Shown here in pieces: positions 7,345 through 15,246 of a DNA stretch of 19,144 bases. Below the pieces are notes generated by a model. The model searched no databases. It saw nothing but the letters and a program-made list of their open reading frames with translations, and had not been told where the DNA came from. Source of the stretch: Sulfurimonas sp. UBA6792. GTDB lineage: Bacteria > Campylobacterota > Campylobacteria > Campylobacterales > Sulfurimonadaceae. Position numbers and translations under genes: made by a program. The number at the start of each line of letters is the position of its first letter. The first letter of the stretch is position 1. The stretch spans positions 1 through 19,144 of the forward strand of contig DKFQ01000065.1 in NCBI GenBank assembly GCA_002452425.1, given 5' to 3'.

Positions 7345-8724
7345 ATGGATAAAATGTGGTCAGGTCGCTTCAGTGCGAGTGCTTCTTCCCTCTTAGATCA
7401 ATTCAACGCTTCTATAATGTTTGATAGAAAACTTTACAAAGAGGATATTGAAGGCTCTTTGGCGCATGCAAAGATGCTTACAAGGCAGGGTATCTTGACC
7501 TCTGATGAACTTGCGCAAATTGAGCAAGGGCTTTTACAGGTAAAAGAGGAGATTGAATCAGGTGTTTTTGAGTGGAAGATATCTGATGAAGATGTTCATA
7601 TGGGGATTGAGAAGCGTTTAACTGCCATTATTGGTGATGCAGGCAAAAAACTCCATACGGCAAGAAGCAGAAACGATCAGGTTGCAGTTGATTTTCGTCG
7701 CTATGTGCTTCGTAAAAACTTAGAGATTGTTGATGGGTTGAAGTTTTTGATGCGTGAGATTTACGAAGTGGCTTCAAAGCATACAACAACTATCCTTCCG
7801 GGAATGACGCATCTGCAGCATGCACAACCTATCAACTTCGCATTTCATTTGAGTGCCTATCTTTCGATGTTTAAGAGAGACATTGAGAGATTTGAGAGCT
7901 CGCATGCAAGAAACAATATCTCTCCGCTTGGATGTGCTGCACTTGCGGGAACACCGCACAAGATAGACAGAGATATGACAGCTCAGCTTTTAGGTTTCGA
8001 GAGTGCAAGTGTAAACTGCCTTGATACCGTAAGTGATAGAGATTTTGCACTTGAGATATTATTTAATATTTCAACTATGATGATGCATATTTCACGTTTA
8101 AGCGAAGAGCTTGTTATGTGGTCTAGCTATGAGTTTAGATTTGTTGAGCTTAGTGATGAGTACTCGACCGGCTCTTCTATCATGCCGCAAAAGAAAAATC
8201 CTGATGTTCCGGAACTCTTACGCGGTAAAACAGGAAGAGTTTATGGCTCTTTGATGGGGCTTCTAACCGTCATGAAAGGGCTTCCACTTGCATATAACAA
8301 AGATACGCAAGAGGATAAAGAAGGTGTTTTTGATGCGGTTGAGACTGCTCAGATTTCTCTTGAAATCCTCAAAGAAGCTATAAAAACTATGACGGTTAAA
8401 CCGCACTATATGAAAAATGCCTCTAAAATCGGACATTTGAGTGCAACTGATTTGGCTGATTATCTGGTTCAAAAATGCAACATTCCTTTTAGAGAAGCAC
8501 ACTTTATCACAGGAAAAGCGGTTGCAAAAAGTGAAGAGTTAGGCATCGATTTGAGTGACATAGAACTAAAGTATCTTCAAGAGATAGATGAGCGTATAAG
8601 TGCTGATGTACTACCGTTTTTGTCGATTGAAAACTCTATGAACGCAAGAACATCTGCCGGTGGAACTTCTACGCAAAGAACAGAAGAACAGTTGGCGTAT
8701 TTTAAAAACTTTTTGGAGCAATAA
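7345..8724 (+). CDS. argH: Argininosuccinate lyase
   Basis: A 459-residue member of the fumarase/aspartase superfamily that splits argininosuccinate into arginine and fumarate, the last step of arginine synthesis in the cytoplasm. The N-terminus KMWSGRFS is typical of ArgH. Active-site landmarks are HTARSRNDQVAVDFR (104-118), GMTHLQHAQP (153-162) with His159 as the likely base or acid, and the superfamily signature GSSIMPQKKNP (276-286), whose Ser lies in the mobile catalytic loop. The enzyme is a tetramer with composite active sites in known cases. The ATG is preceded by GGAG at 7336-7339. An OsmC-family gene follows two bases after the stop. No other arginine gene is nearby, so argH is separated from the rest of its pathway here. 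Confidence 0.97.
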   Translation: MDKMWSGRFSASASSLLDQFNASIMFDRKLYKEDIEGSLAHAKMLTRQGILTSDELAQIEQGLLQVKEEIESGVFEWKISDEDVHMGIEKRLTAIIGDAGKKLHTARSRNDQVAVDFRRYVLRKNLEIVDGLKFLMREIYEVASKHTTTILPGMTHLQHAQPINFAFHLSAYLSMFKRDIERFESSHARNNISPLGCAALAGTPHKIDRDMTAQLLGFESASVNCLDTVSDRDFALEILFNISTMMMHISRLSEELVMWSSYEFRFVELSDEYSTGSSIMPQKKNPDVPELLRGKTGRVYGSLMGLLTVMKGLPLAYNKDTQEDKEGVFDAVETAQISLEILKEAIKTMTVKPHYMKNASKIGHLSATDLADYLVQKCNIPFREAHFITGKAVAKSEELGIDLSDIELKYLQEIDERISADVLPFLSIENSMNARTSAGGTSTQRTEEQLAYFKNFLEQ

Positions 8725-8726
8725 GC

Positions 8727-9191
8727 ATGAAAGTGACGATATCACATTTAAATGAGATGAAGTTTGAGGCTAAAACTGAGAAGAGCAGTTTTATCATCGA
8801 CTGTCCGCAGATAACACCTATCGAGTACTTTTTATCAGGCATCATCTCATGCAGTGCAACAGATGTTGTTTTGCTTCCAAAAAATCAGGGCAAAACAGTC
8901 TCTAACCTCGTTATAGAGGGTGATGCCGTGCGTAATGAAGATTTTCCAAAAAAGTTCAACACGCTTCATCTGGAGTATAGTTTTGATTCAGACGGTGATG
9001 ATGTAATGGCTGCTAGGTGGGTAATGGCATCGTTAGAGACCTACTGCTCAACCATCAACACCATAAGAGATAGTGTCTTCATCTCCTACTCTATTACACA
9101 CAATGGAGTAAAAATCAGAGAAAATGAGAAGATGATTTCAGGTGGTGGAAGCAAGATAGATTTAGGAGAGATAGAGAGCTGCCCGTCATAA
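8727..9191 (+). CDS. OsmC/Ohr-family peroxiredoxin-like protein
   Basis: A 154-residue protein of the OsmC superfamily. Two cysteines lie where the family places its peroxidatic and resolving residues: Cys42 in LSGIISCSATDVV and Cys107 in LETYCSTIN, separated by the central beta region (IEGDAVRNEDFPKKFNTLHL). Family members are cytoplasmic dimers that reduce organic hydroperoxides with thiols; this one aligns with the general OsmC group (YhfA-like) more than with Ohr, which is an inference from motif wording. It begins two bases after argH, with GGAG at 8715-8718 inside the end of argH, so it is very likely co-transcribed and translationally coupled. A metabolic link to arginine synthesis is not evident. 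It converges on the HIT gene across a 19-base gap. Confidence 0.85.
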   Translation: MKVTISHLNEMKFEAKTEKSSFIIDCPQITPIEYFLSGIISCSATDVVLLPKNQGKTVSNLVIEGDAVRNEDFPKKFNTLHLEYSFDSDGDDVMAARWVMASLETYCSTINTIRDSVFISYSITHNGVKIRENEKMISGGGSKIDLGEIESCPS

Positions 9192-9210
9192 TAGGGCATA
9201 CTCTACTTTA

Positions 9211-9567
9211 TTAAATCATCTCTCTTGGATGTGCATCGCTTAGATGTGACCATGCAAGTTTTGCTCCGCCTAAGACGTGAAAGTGAAGATGTTTAACCTC
9301 TTGACCGCCGTCTTCTCCTATATTTGTTATCACTCTATACCCATTTTTGTCAAGACTTAACTCTTTTGCAACTTCTTGTATAAACGGAGTTATCCCATTC
9401 ATAACTTCTCCAGAGACTTCATGAAAGCTTTCCACATGCATTTTTGGAATAACCAAAATATGAACTGGTGCTTTTGGATTGATATCATGAAATGCTAAAA
9501 AATCCTCATTTTCTAAGATGATATTTGAGGGTATTTCACGGTTAATTATTTTACAAAACAGGCACAT
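9211..9567 (-). CDS. HIT-family (HINT-like) nucleotide hydrolase
   Basis: A 118-residue histidine-triad protein on the minus strand. The signature HLHFHVLGG places His93, His95 and His97 as the catalytic triad, and DINPKAPVHILVIPK (28-42) is the typical HINT/PKCI block. The family hydrolyses nucleoside phosphoramidates or AMP-lysine-type bonds as cytoplasmic dimers. The N-terminus MCLFCKIINREIPS carries a CxxC that in some relatives helps bind zinc. The gene starts with CAT at 9565-9567 (complement); AAAGGA lies just upstream on the minus strand. It is divergent from pheS and convergent with the OsmC gene. A HIT gene next to pheS also occurs in C. jejuni as I recall, so the placement is old. 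Confidence 0.93.
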   Translation of the reverse strand: MCLFCKIINREIPSNIILENEDFLAFHDINPKAPVHILVIPKMHVESFHEVSGEVMNGITPFIQEVAKELSLDKNGYRVITNIGEDGGQEVKHLHFHVLGGAKLAWSHLSDAHPREMI

Positions 9568-9588
9568 TCTGCATCCTTTTTTTGTTTT

Positions 9589-9594
9589 ATTGTA
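9589..9594 (-). promoter_or_regulatory. Candidate -10 element for the HIT gene
   Basis: On the minus strand TACAAT (complement of 9589-9594) lies about 22 bases upstream of the HIT start, allowing a short leader that includes the AAAGGA ribosome site. The region is AT-rich and shared with the divergent pheS promoter. The evidence is position and consensus only. Confidence 0.3.
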
Positions 9595-9603
9595 ACATAC
9601 TAA

Positions 9604-9650
9604 TTGACAAATGAAGCTATATATAAATTATTTTTGACTATAATCGCATA
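9604..9650 (+). promoter_or_regulatory. Promoter region of the pheST-aroA-ispH operon
   Basis: A perfect -10 hexamer TATAAT occurs at 9639-9644, with T-rich DNA (TTTTTGAC) just before it. A TTGACA at 9604-9609 is 29 bases upstream of that hexamer, too far to be its -35, so it may be chance or serve an alternative AT-rich -10 near 9627. Transcription would start around 9651, placing the leader hairpin at 9659-9673 near the 5' end of the mRNA. Confidence 0.5.
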
Positions 9651-9658
9651 AAATTTAA

Positions 9659-9673
9659 GAGGGAGTTTCCCTC
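9659..9673 (+). promoter_or_regulatory. Hairpin in the pheS leader
   Basis: GAGGGA (9659-9664) pairs perfectly with TCCCTC (9668-9673) around a GTT loop. It lies between the TATAAT element and the pheS start, in a leader of only 30-40 bases. The 5' arm contains GGGAG, a Shine-Dalgarno-like string, so the structure could hide or position a ribosome site. There is no T-run, so it is not a terminator. Any regulatory role is inference. Confidence 0.5.
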
Positions 9674-9681
9674 CAGTATGG

Positions 9682-10683
9682 GTGAGTCTATTGAAACAGT
9701 GGTATGATGCGATACAAGAAGCGCAAAGTGTTGATAAAATCGAAGAGATTCGTATATCTGTGTTTGGTAAAAAGGGTGTTCTAGCAGCAGAATTTGCCAG
9801 AATGAAAGAAGCACCGGATGAAGAAAAATCAAAAATTGCACAAGAGTTAAATGTCCATAAAAATGCACTTATGAACGAACTTACTGCTAGAAAAATAGTG
9901 CTTCAAACATTAGAACTCCAAGAAAAGATGAGAGCTGAGGCGATAGATGTAACGATGTTTAGCATGTCTTGTGAAGCTGGCGCGCTTCATCCTGTAATGC
10001 AGACGATGGATAGGATAGTAGAGTACTTCTCGTCTATGAATTTTGCCGTTAAAACAGGAACGATGGTAGAGGACGATTTTAACAACTTTGAAGCACTCAA
10101 CCTTCCAAAATACCACCCTGCGCGTGATATGCAAGACACTTTTTACTTTAAAGACGAGATGCTTCTTCGCACGCACACCTCTCCTGTTCAGATAAGAACG
10201 ATGATGTCCTCAAAACCACCTATCCGCATGATAGCTCCGGGGGCTGTTTTTAGAAGAGATTACGACATAACCCACACTCCGATGTTTCATCAGGTGGAGG
10301 GACTTTTGGTTGATGAAGAGGGCAAAGTCTCTTTTGCAAATCTCAAGTTTATCTTGGAAGACTTTTTAAAGTATATGTTTGGCGATGTTCAAGTTCGTTT
10401 TCGTCCTAGCTTTTTCCCTTTTACAGAACCATCTGCTGAAGTGGATATCTCTTGCGTTTTTTGTAAAGGCGAGGGGTGTAGAGTTTGTTCAAAGACAGGA
10501 TGGCTCGAAGTTTTAGGCTGCGGTATCGTTGATCCAAATGTTTTTGCCGCGGTAAAGTATGAAAATGTAAGTGGTTATGCGTTTGGTTTAGGCGTTGAGA
10601 GATTTGCTATGCTGATTCATCAGATTGGAGACCTTCGCTCACTCTTTGAGGGAGATATTAAGTTGTTGGAGCAGTTTAGATGA
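9682..10683 (+). CDS. pheS: Phenylalanyl-tRNA synthetase alpha subunit
   Basis: The catalytic subunit (333 residues from GTG 9682) of the alpha2-beta2 enzyme that charges tRNA(Phe). Landmarks are the N-terminal coiled-coil region (about 1-90), RTHTSPVQIRTM (residues about 163-174), the motif 2 block GAVFRRDYDITHTPMFHQVEG, RFRPSFFPFTEPSAEVDI, a cysteine-rich segment CVFCKGEGCRVC, and motif 3 GLGVERFAML. The start is uncertain: no ATG is in frame near the N-terminus. GTG 9682 lacks a good ribosome site, whereas TTG 9691 follows GGTGAG at 9681-9686 by four bases and would give MKQWYDAI; I keep 9682 as the longer option. The stop overlaps the pheT start as ATGA. Confidence 0.96.
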   Translation: MSLLKQWYDAIQEAQSVDKIEEIRISVFGKKGVLAAEFARMKEAPDEEKSKIAQELNVHKNALMNELTARKIVLQTLELQEKMRAEAIDVTMFSMSCEAGALHPVMQTMDRIVEYFSSMNFAVKTGTMVEDDFNNFEALNLPKYHPARDMQDTFYFKDEMLLRTHTSPVQIRTMMSSKPPIRMIAPGAVFRRDYDITHTPMFHQVEGLLVDEEGKVSFANLKFILEDFLKYMFGDVQVRFRPSFFPFTEPSAEVDISCVFCKGEGCRVCSKTGWLEVLGCGIVDPNVFAAVKYENVSGYAFGLGVERFAMLIHQIGDLRSLFEGDIKLLEQFR

Positions 10684-13016
10684 TAGTTACAAGAAGTTGG
10701 TTAAACGAGTGGATAGACTTAAGTGCGATTTCTACAGAGCGATTGCTAAAAACACTTAACTCCATTGGACTAGAAGTTGATAGTGTAAAAACATACGAAG
10801 TTCCTCAAAAGATACTCTTTGGAAGAGTTTTAGAGTGTGAAAAACATCCCGATGCAGATAAGTTAAATGTTTGTAAAGTGGATACCGGAGATGGCGTTAA
10901 GCAGATAGTTTGCGGTGCATCAAACGTTAGAGCCGGACTTGATGTCGTTGTTGCAACTTTGGGTGCTGTTATGCCCGATGGTACACTTATCAAGCCAGTA
11001 GTGCTTCGTGGCGTCGCATCGGAGGGTATGATATGTTCTTCCAAAGAGATTGGTTTTGGTGATGTTCAAGAGGGTATTCTTGAATTAGATAGCAGCATAG
11101 GCAAATACAAAATAGGTGAAGAGCTCTGCACAAATCCTCTCTTTAGTGATTCGGTTATCGAGATAGAGTTGACTGCAAACCGTGGAGATTGCCTTAGTAT
11201 AAGAGGCGTAGCAAGAGATTTGAGTGCAGCTTTTGACAAGCCGCTTCGCGAGAGAGTTTTGCGTGAAGATGAGGACAAACGAGTTGGTATAGGACGTATT
11301 TTATTGCTTTCGCATGAAAATAATTTAGACGTTGAGATTCGTTACAAAGCAGTGGATATTAAAAACTTTGTTCTGCCGCTTGTTATGAAAATGAGACTTG
11401 CTCAAATTGAAGAGAAAAAAGAGTCTGCTATTGAGTCTCTTATGGTTTATGCAACACACAGCAGCGGGGTAGTTTTAAGAGCATATGAGCATGCTTTCTT
11501 TTGTGCTGCAGGTGAGACAATGGCAAAAATATCTCTTAGCAGAGATGCAAATGGCTTTGCTTCCATTAAAACAAAAGAGAAGGTGGCTTCTATTGTTGGC
11601 GTGTCACAAGAGGATATCTCAAAAGTAACTTTTAGTGAGGGACTTGTACTAATTGAAGCAACTTATATTGCACCAGACGTAATTTCCAAGAAGATGCAAG
11701 AGAAAAAAATCCCATCAGGAACCGCTTACTATAGAGCTTCAAGAGGGAGTGAACCAGAGCTAAATCAGGGATTGGATTACTGCATAGGTATGATAGACTC
11801 CCATTCAGACTCCTTGGTGTACGGCGGAACTATAGAGATAGAAGAAGCATATGACGATAAAATTATTAGTGTAAGCAAAAAAGAGATTGATGCAATTATT
11901 GGTGCAAATATCGATAAAGCAAAAATTACAAAAATACTTAAAAATCTAGGGTTTGATACAACAAAATCTCTAGCAGATAATTTTATTATTGTAGTGCCAA
12001 GATTTAGACATGATATCCTCAACAAGCAAGATATCGTTGAGGAGATTGTTCGTTTGGTGGGGATTGACAACATTGCATCTAAGCCATTTACTTTTACAGA
12101 AGCAAATAGTTTTGGCGATGACTACTTTAACTACAAAAAAAGAGAGACATACAGACACAAAGCTGCCTATAGCGGTTTTTTTGAATCTGTACATTTTGTT
12201 TTTGATGAAAAAAAAGTTTTACAACAGTATGGATTTGAGACGATTGATGCAAACAAAGAGTTGTTAAACCCAATAGTAAATACACTAGATACACTAAGAA
12301 CTACGCTTCTTACAGGACTTCTCAAGGCAGCATCTAACAACAGCAAAAATGGCTACGCCTCAGTAAGACTCTTTGAAGTCGGTTCTGTTTTTGATGCACA
12401 GCGAAATGAATCTTTGAAAATGGCTCTTCTTTTATGTGGCGATAGAGAGGCTCAGAGTTTATCCAATGCAGGAAAGCCTTTAAAAGTAGATTTTGCATTT
12501 TTTGCACAGAAACTCTCAAATATCATCGGTTCATTTGAACTTCGTGAGTTTACGACTAAGCATATACTTTCACACCCTTATCAGTGTGCTGCAATATTTG
12601 TAGATGGTGAGAGTGTGGGCGAGATGTTTCGTCTGCATCCAGATGTTGAAGAGAGCTATGATTTAGATACAACCTACATGTGTGAGCTAAATTTTGAAGG
12701 GTTGCCATACGCACTCAAAACAGCAAAAACAACTTCAAGATACCAAGCCTCTTTTAGAGATTTAAGCGTGGTTATGCCCAAAAGTATGCTTTATGAAAAG
12801 ATAAAAGAAGTTATTGAGACTTGTCAAATTAAAGAGCTTGTGCGTTTTTACCCAGTGGATAAGTACAGCGATGCGACGTTAGGGAATAACATGAGTCTCT
12901 CTATCCGTTTTGTGCTTCAGTCGAATGATAAAACACTTGAAGAAGAGGACATCACAAATGCAATGGACGCTGTTTTGACAGCTCTTAAGCGTGAACTTGA
13001 GGTAGGCATCAGATGA
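10680..13016 (+). CDS. pheT: Phenylalanyl-tRNA synthetase beta subunit
   Basis: The 778-residue beta subunit, close to the usual bacterial length. Domains in order are an N-terminal B1 segment, a tRNA-binding OB fold (about 40-150; GRVLECEKHPDADKLNVCKV), a B3/4 domain (about 210-375), B5 (about 395-465), the catalytic-like core (about 480-675), and a C-terminal ferredoxin-fold anticodon-binding domain starting near SRYQASFRDLSVVMPK (686-701). In B3/4, the site that clears Tyr-tRNA(Phe), the usual ELGQPLHAFD string is replaced by ATHSSGVVLRAYEHAFF (258-274), and the usual RYERGVDP reads RASRGSEP (352-359). Editing may therefore be altered. The start overlaps pheS by four bases, with GGAG at 10668-10671 upstream; the end overlaps aroA by four. 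Confidence 0.97.
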   Translation: MIVTRSWLNEWIDLSAISTERLLKTLNSIGLEVDSVKTYEVPQKILFGRVLECEKHPDADKLNVCKVDTGDGVKQIVCGASNVRAGLDVVVATLGAVMPDGTLIKPVVLRGVASEGMICSSKEIGFGDVQEGILELDSSIGKYKIGEELCTNPLFSDSVIEIELTANRGDCLSIRGVARDLSAAFDKPLRERVLREDEDKRVGIGRILLLSHENNLDVEIRYKAVDIKNFVLPLVMKMRLAQIEEKKESAIESLMVYATHSSGVVLRAYEHAFFCAAGETMAKISLSRDANGFASIKTKEKVASIVGVSQEDISKVTFSEGLVLIEATYIAPDVISKKMQEKKIPSGTAYYRASRGSEPELNQGLDYCIGMIDSHSDSLVYGGTIEIEEAYDDKIISVSKKEIDAIIGANIDKAKITKILKNLGFDTTKSLADNFIIVVPRFRHDILNKQDIVEEIVRLVGIDNIASKPFTFTEANSFGDDYFNYKKRETYRHKAAYSGFFESVHFVFDEKKVLQQYGFETIDANKELLNPIVNTLDTLRTTLLTGLLKAASNNSKNGYASVRLFEVGSVFDAQRNESLKMALLLCGDREAQSLSNAGKPLKVDFAFFAQKLSNIIGSFELREFTTKHILSHPYQCAAIFVDGESVGEMFRLHPDVEESYDLDTTYMCELNFEGLPYALKTAKTTSRYQASFRDLSVVMPKSMLYEKIKEVIETCQIKELVRFYPVDKYSDATLGNNMSLSIRFVLQSNDKTLEEEDITNAMDAVLTALKRELEVGIR

Positions 13017-14293
13017 GAAGCATAAAAGTGAGCAAAGCGGAGAGATTTTCGCTCCGTACTTCCCAAATTGCACCCGATAAATCGATTTCTCACAGATGTG
13101 CAATGTTTGCCATGTTGGCGGATGGAACAAGCGAGATAGAGAACTTTTTAAGAGCGGAAGATACGCTCAACTCCCTTCAAATCGTAAAAAATCTAGGTGC
13201 AACGGTAGAAGATGACGGAGTGGTTATCAAGATAAGTTCTGAGGGCATCAAAGAGAGCAGTGAGATACTCGATTGTGGCAATTCCGGAACTGGAATGAGA
13301 CTTTTTTGCGGACTTTTGAGTTCGGCAGAGGGACATTTTGTCCTAACGGGAGATGAATACCTTCGCCGTCGCCCAATGAAGCGGGTAACTGCTCCGCTTC
13401 GCGATATCGGTGCAAAGCTTGATGGCAGAAACAACGGCGATTTGGCACCGCTAAGCATTAGGGGAGCATCTCTTAGTGCATTTAAGTATGAGAGTAAAAT
13501 CGCTTCGGCACAAGTCAAGAGTGCGATGATTTTGGCGGCTTTGCGAGCTGATGGAGAGTGTAGCTACAGCGAGCCGGAACTTAGCCGAGACCATACGGAG
13601 AGAATGCTTAAAGGTATGGGTGCAGAGATAGAAGTAAATGGACTTGTAACTAAAATAAAACCGATGAAAAAACTTCTCTCACCTCTAAAGATAAGAGTTC
13701 CAGCAGACCCATCAAGTGCATTTTTCTTTGGAGTTGCCGCTGCAATTACTCCAAATTCTGATGTTGTTTTAGAGGGCGTTACGCTCAATCCTACACGCAT
13801 TGAAGCATTTGAAGCACTCCGCAGAATGGGTGCGAATATAACTTATGAAACGACCGATAGCAAATATGAACCTATTGGCAACATACATGTCAAGTATGCT
13901 CCTCTTCGTGCTATAACGGTTGAAGACAATATCTCTTGGCTTATCGATGAACTTCCTGCTCTCTCTATCGCTTTTGCGTGTGCAGATGGTGTAAGTGTCG
14001 TAAAAAATGCAGAGGAACTTAGAGTTAAAGAGAGCGATAGAATCTCAACTGTAGTAAACGGACTTAGAGCTTGCGGTATTGAAGTAGAGGAAGTTCATGA
14101 CGGTTATAGCGTACGAGGTTCTGAACTGGTATCCGCTACCATCAACAGCCATGGAGATCACAGAATCGCTATGAGTTTTATGATAGCGGGTCTTAGGTGT
14201 GGGATGGAAGTGGAAGATATCGCGTGTGTAAACACCTCTTTTCCAAACTTTTTTGAGCTTTTACAAAAAATCACAAAGGTGGAGTTTGCGTAG
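13013..14293 (+). CDS. aroA: 3-phosphoshikimate 1-carboxyvinyltransferase (EPSP synthase)
   Basis: A 426-residue EPSP synthase that joins shikimate-3-phosphate and phosphoenolpyruvate in the pathway to chorismate. Substrate-binding landmarks are APDKSISHR (20-28, Lys23), NSGTGMRL (90-97), LRRRPMKRV (117-125), SAQVKSAMILAAL (165-177), RDHTER, ADPSSAFFF, DELPALSIAFA, ELRVKESDRIS and GDHRIAMSF. Three of the four short motifs used to define class II AroA (R-x-H-x-E, S-A-Q-x-K, N-x-T-R) are present; the fourth, G-D-K-x, reads PDKS. The position that is Ala100 in the CP4 class II enzyme appears to be Gly92 here. It starts in an ATGA overlap with pheT and its TAG abuts the ispH ATG. Confidence 0.97.
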   Translation: MRSIKVSKAERFSLRTSQIAPDKSISHRCAMFAMLADGTSEIENFLRAEDTLNSLQIVKNLGATVEDDGVVIKISSEGIKESSEILDCGNSGTGMRLFCGLLSSAEGHFVLTGDEYLRRRPMKRVTAPLRDIGAKLDGRNNGDLAPLSIRGASLSAFKYESKIASAQVKSAMILAALRADGECSYSEPELSRDHTERMLKGMGAEIEVNGLVTKIKPMKKLLSPLKIRVPADPSSAFFFGVAAAITPNSDVVLEGVTLNPTRIEAFEALRRMGANITYETTDSKYEPIGNIHVKYAPLRAITVEDNISWLIDELPALSIAFACADGVSVVKNAEELRVKESDRISTVVNGLRACGIEVEEVHDGYSVRGSELVSATINSHGDHRIAMSFMIAGLRCGMEVEDIACVNTSFPNFFELLQKITKVEFA

Positions 14294-15121
14294 ATGAAGA
14301 TAGAGCTGGCTGAGAGTTACGGTTTTTGTTTTGGTGTTAAACGAGCCATTAAAATAGCTGAAGAGAATAGAAACTCTGCAACATACGGTCCGCTTATCCA
14401 CAACTCCAAAGAGATTGAGCGTTTGGAGAAAGATTTTAATGTTGGACTTTCCGACAATCACAACAGCTTTGCTTCAGGCGATAAAGCAGTCATCAGAACG
14501 CATGGCATACCAAAAAATGAGCTTGAAGAGCTTAGAGCAAAAAAAGTGGATGTTGTGGATGCAACCTGTCCTTATGTCACAAAACCGCAGCAGATTTGTC
14601 AAGAGATGAGCGAGCAAGGGTATGAGATTATCATCTTTGGAGATGATGCCCATCCTGAGATAAAAGGGGTGAAGAGTTATGCAAAGTATGGCGCAACTGT
14701 TGTAACCGCACCAAAAGATTTGGAAGGTCTAAAACTTAAAGAGAGAATCGCGCTTGTAGCACAAACAACCAGAAGCGTTGAAGATTATTTGGAAATTGCC
14801 AACTATCTTATACCAAGATACAAAGAGGTAAGAGTTTTCAACACCATTTGTAACGCAACATTTGAAAACCAAGAAGCAGCACGAAAACTTGCTAAAAAAG
14901 CCGATGTTATGATTATTGTCGGCGGTAAAAACTCATCCAACACAAAAGAGCTTTTTAAAATCGCACTAGATAATTGTAAAGAAAGTTACCATATTGAGGA
15001 CGAAAAAGAGCTTGATTTTGCTTGGTTTGATGGCAAAGAGCTTTGTGGTATCAGTGCAGGTGCTTCTACCCCTGATTGGATTATACAAAATGTTGTTAAT
15101 GCAATTCAAAATAGTCTTTAG
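14294..15121 (+). CDS. ispH: 4-hydroxy-3-methylbut-2-enyl diphosphate reductase
   Basis: A 275-residue IspH (LytB), the iron-sulfur enzyme that converts HMBPP to IPP and DMAPP in the last step of the MEP isoprenoid pathway. The three conserved cluster cysteines are visible: Cys12 in YGFCFGVKRA, Cys92 in DATCPYV, and Cys186 in NTICNAT. HPEIKG (120-125) holds the catalytic glutamate (Glu122), and GGKNSSNTKEL (210-220) is the substrate-diphosphate segment. The ATG follows the aroA TAG without a gap, with GGAG at 14281-14284. The stop lies inside the 5' arm and loop of an intrinsic terminator, so this is the last gene of the pheS operon. Its product feeds the prenyl synthase at the window's left edge. 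Confidence 0.97.
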   Translation: MKIELAESYGFCFGVKRAIKIAEENRNSATYGPLIHNSKEIERLEKDFNVGLSDNHNSFASGDKAVIRTHGIPKNELEELRAKKVDVVDATCPYVTKPQQICQEMSEQGYEIIIFGDDAHPEIKGVKSYAKYGATVVTAPKDLEGLKLKERIALVAQTTRSVEDYLEIANYLIPRYKEVRVFNTICNATFENQEAARKLAKKADVMIIVGGKNSSNTKELFKIALDNCKESYHIEDEKELDFAWFDGKELCGISAGASTPDWIIQNVVNAIQNSL

Positions 15122-15144
15122 GGCTATTTTGTAAGCTTTTTTTT
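15107..15144 (+). terminator. Intrinsic terminator overlapping the ispH stop codon
   Basis: CAAAATAG (15107-15114) pairs with CTATTTTG (15124-15131); adding T·G and C-G inside extends the stem to ten pairs around a 5-base TTTAG loop. Five bases later comes a run of eight T (15137-15144). The stem is AT-rich, so termination may be partial, but the T-run and position fit the end of the pheST-aroA-ispH unit. The ispH TAG (15119-15121) lies in the loop. Confidence 0.65.
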
Positions 15145-15204
15145 GCTTCTTTATTCTATCTTAGACCCTTATTTTCAAATAATTAATAAAAGTATTATTC
15201 ATAA

Positions 15205-15221
15205 TTGGATATACTCACGAA
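15205..15221 (+). promoter_or_regulatory. Promoter of rpsA
   Basis: Between the terminator and rpsA, TATACT at 15210-15215 is a good -10 element, about 31 bases before the ATG. AT-rich DNA upstream (15176-15206) replaces a -35 box, as usual in Campylobacterota. A strong ribosome site AGAGGA at 15235-15240 stands six bases before the start, fitting a highly expressed ribosomal gene. Confidence 0.5.
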
Positions 15222-15246
15222 ATTTTTATGTAACAGAGGATAGGTA

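Noticed and set aside
9180..9198. TGCCC/GGGCA hairpin across the end of the OsmC gene as a terminator
   Set aside because: The stem has only five pairs with a nine-base loop and no proper T-run, so I do not call it, although the convergent arrangement would suit one.
9678..9707. Nine-codon ORF MGESIETVV as a pheS leader peptide
   Set aside because: It has no phenylalanine codons, no well-placed ribosome site, and overlaps the pheS coding region; mentioned only in the leader finding.
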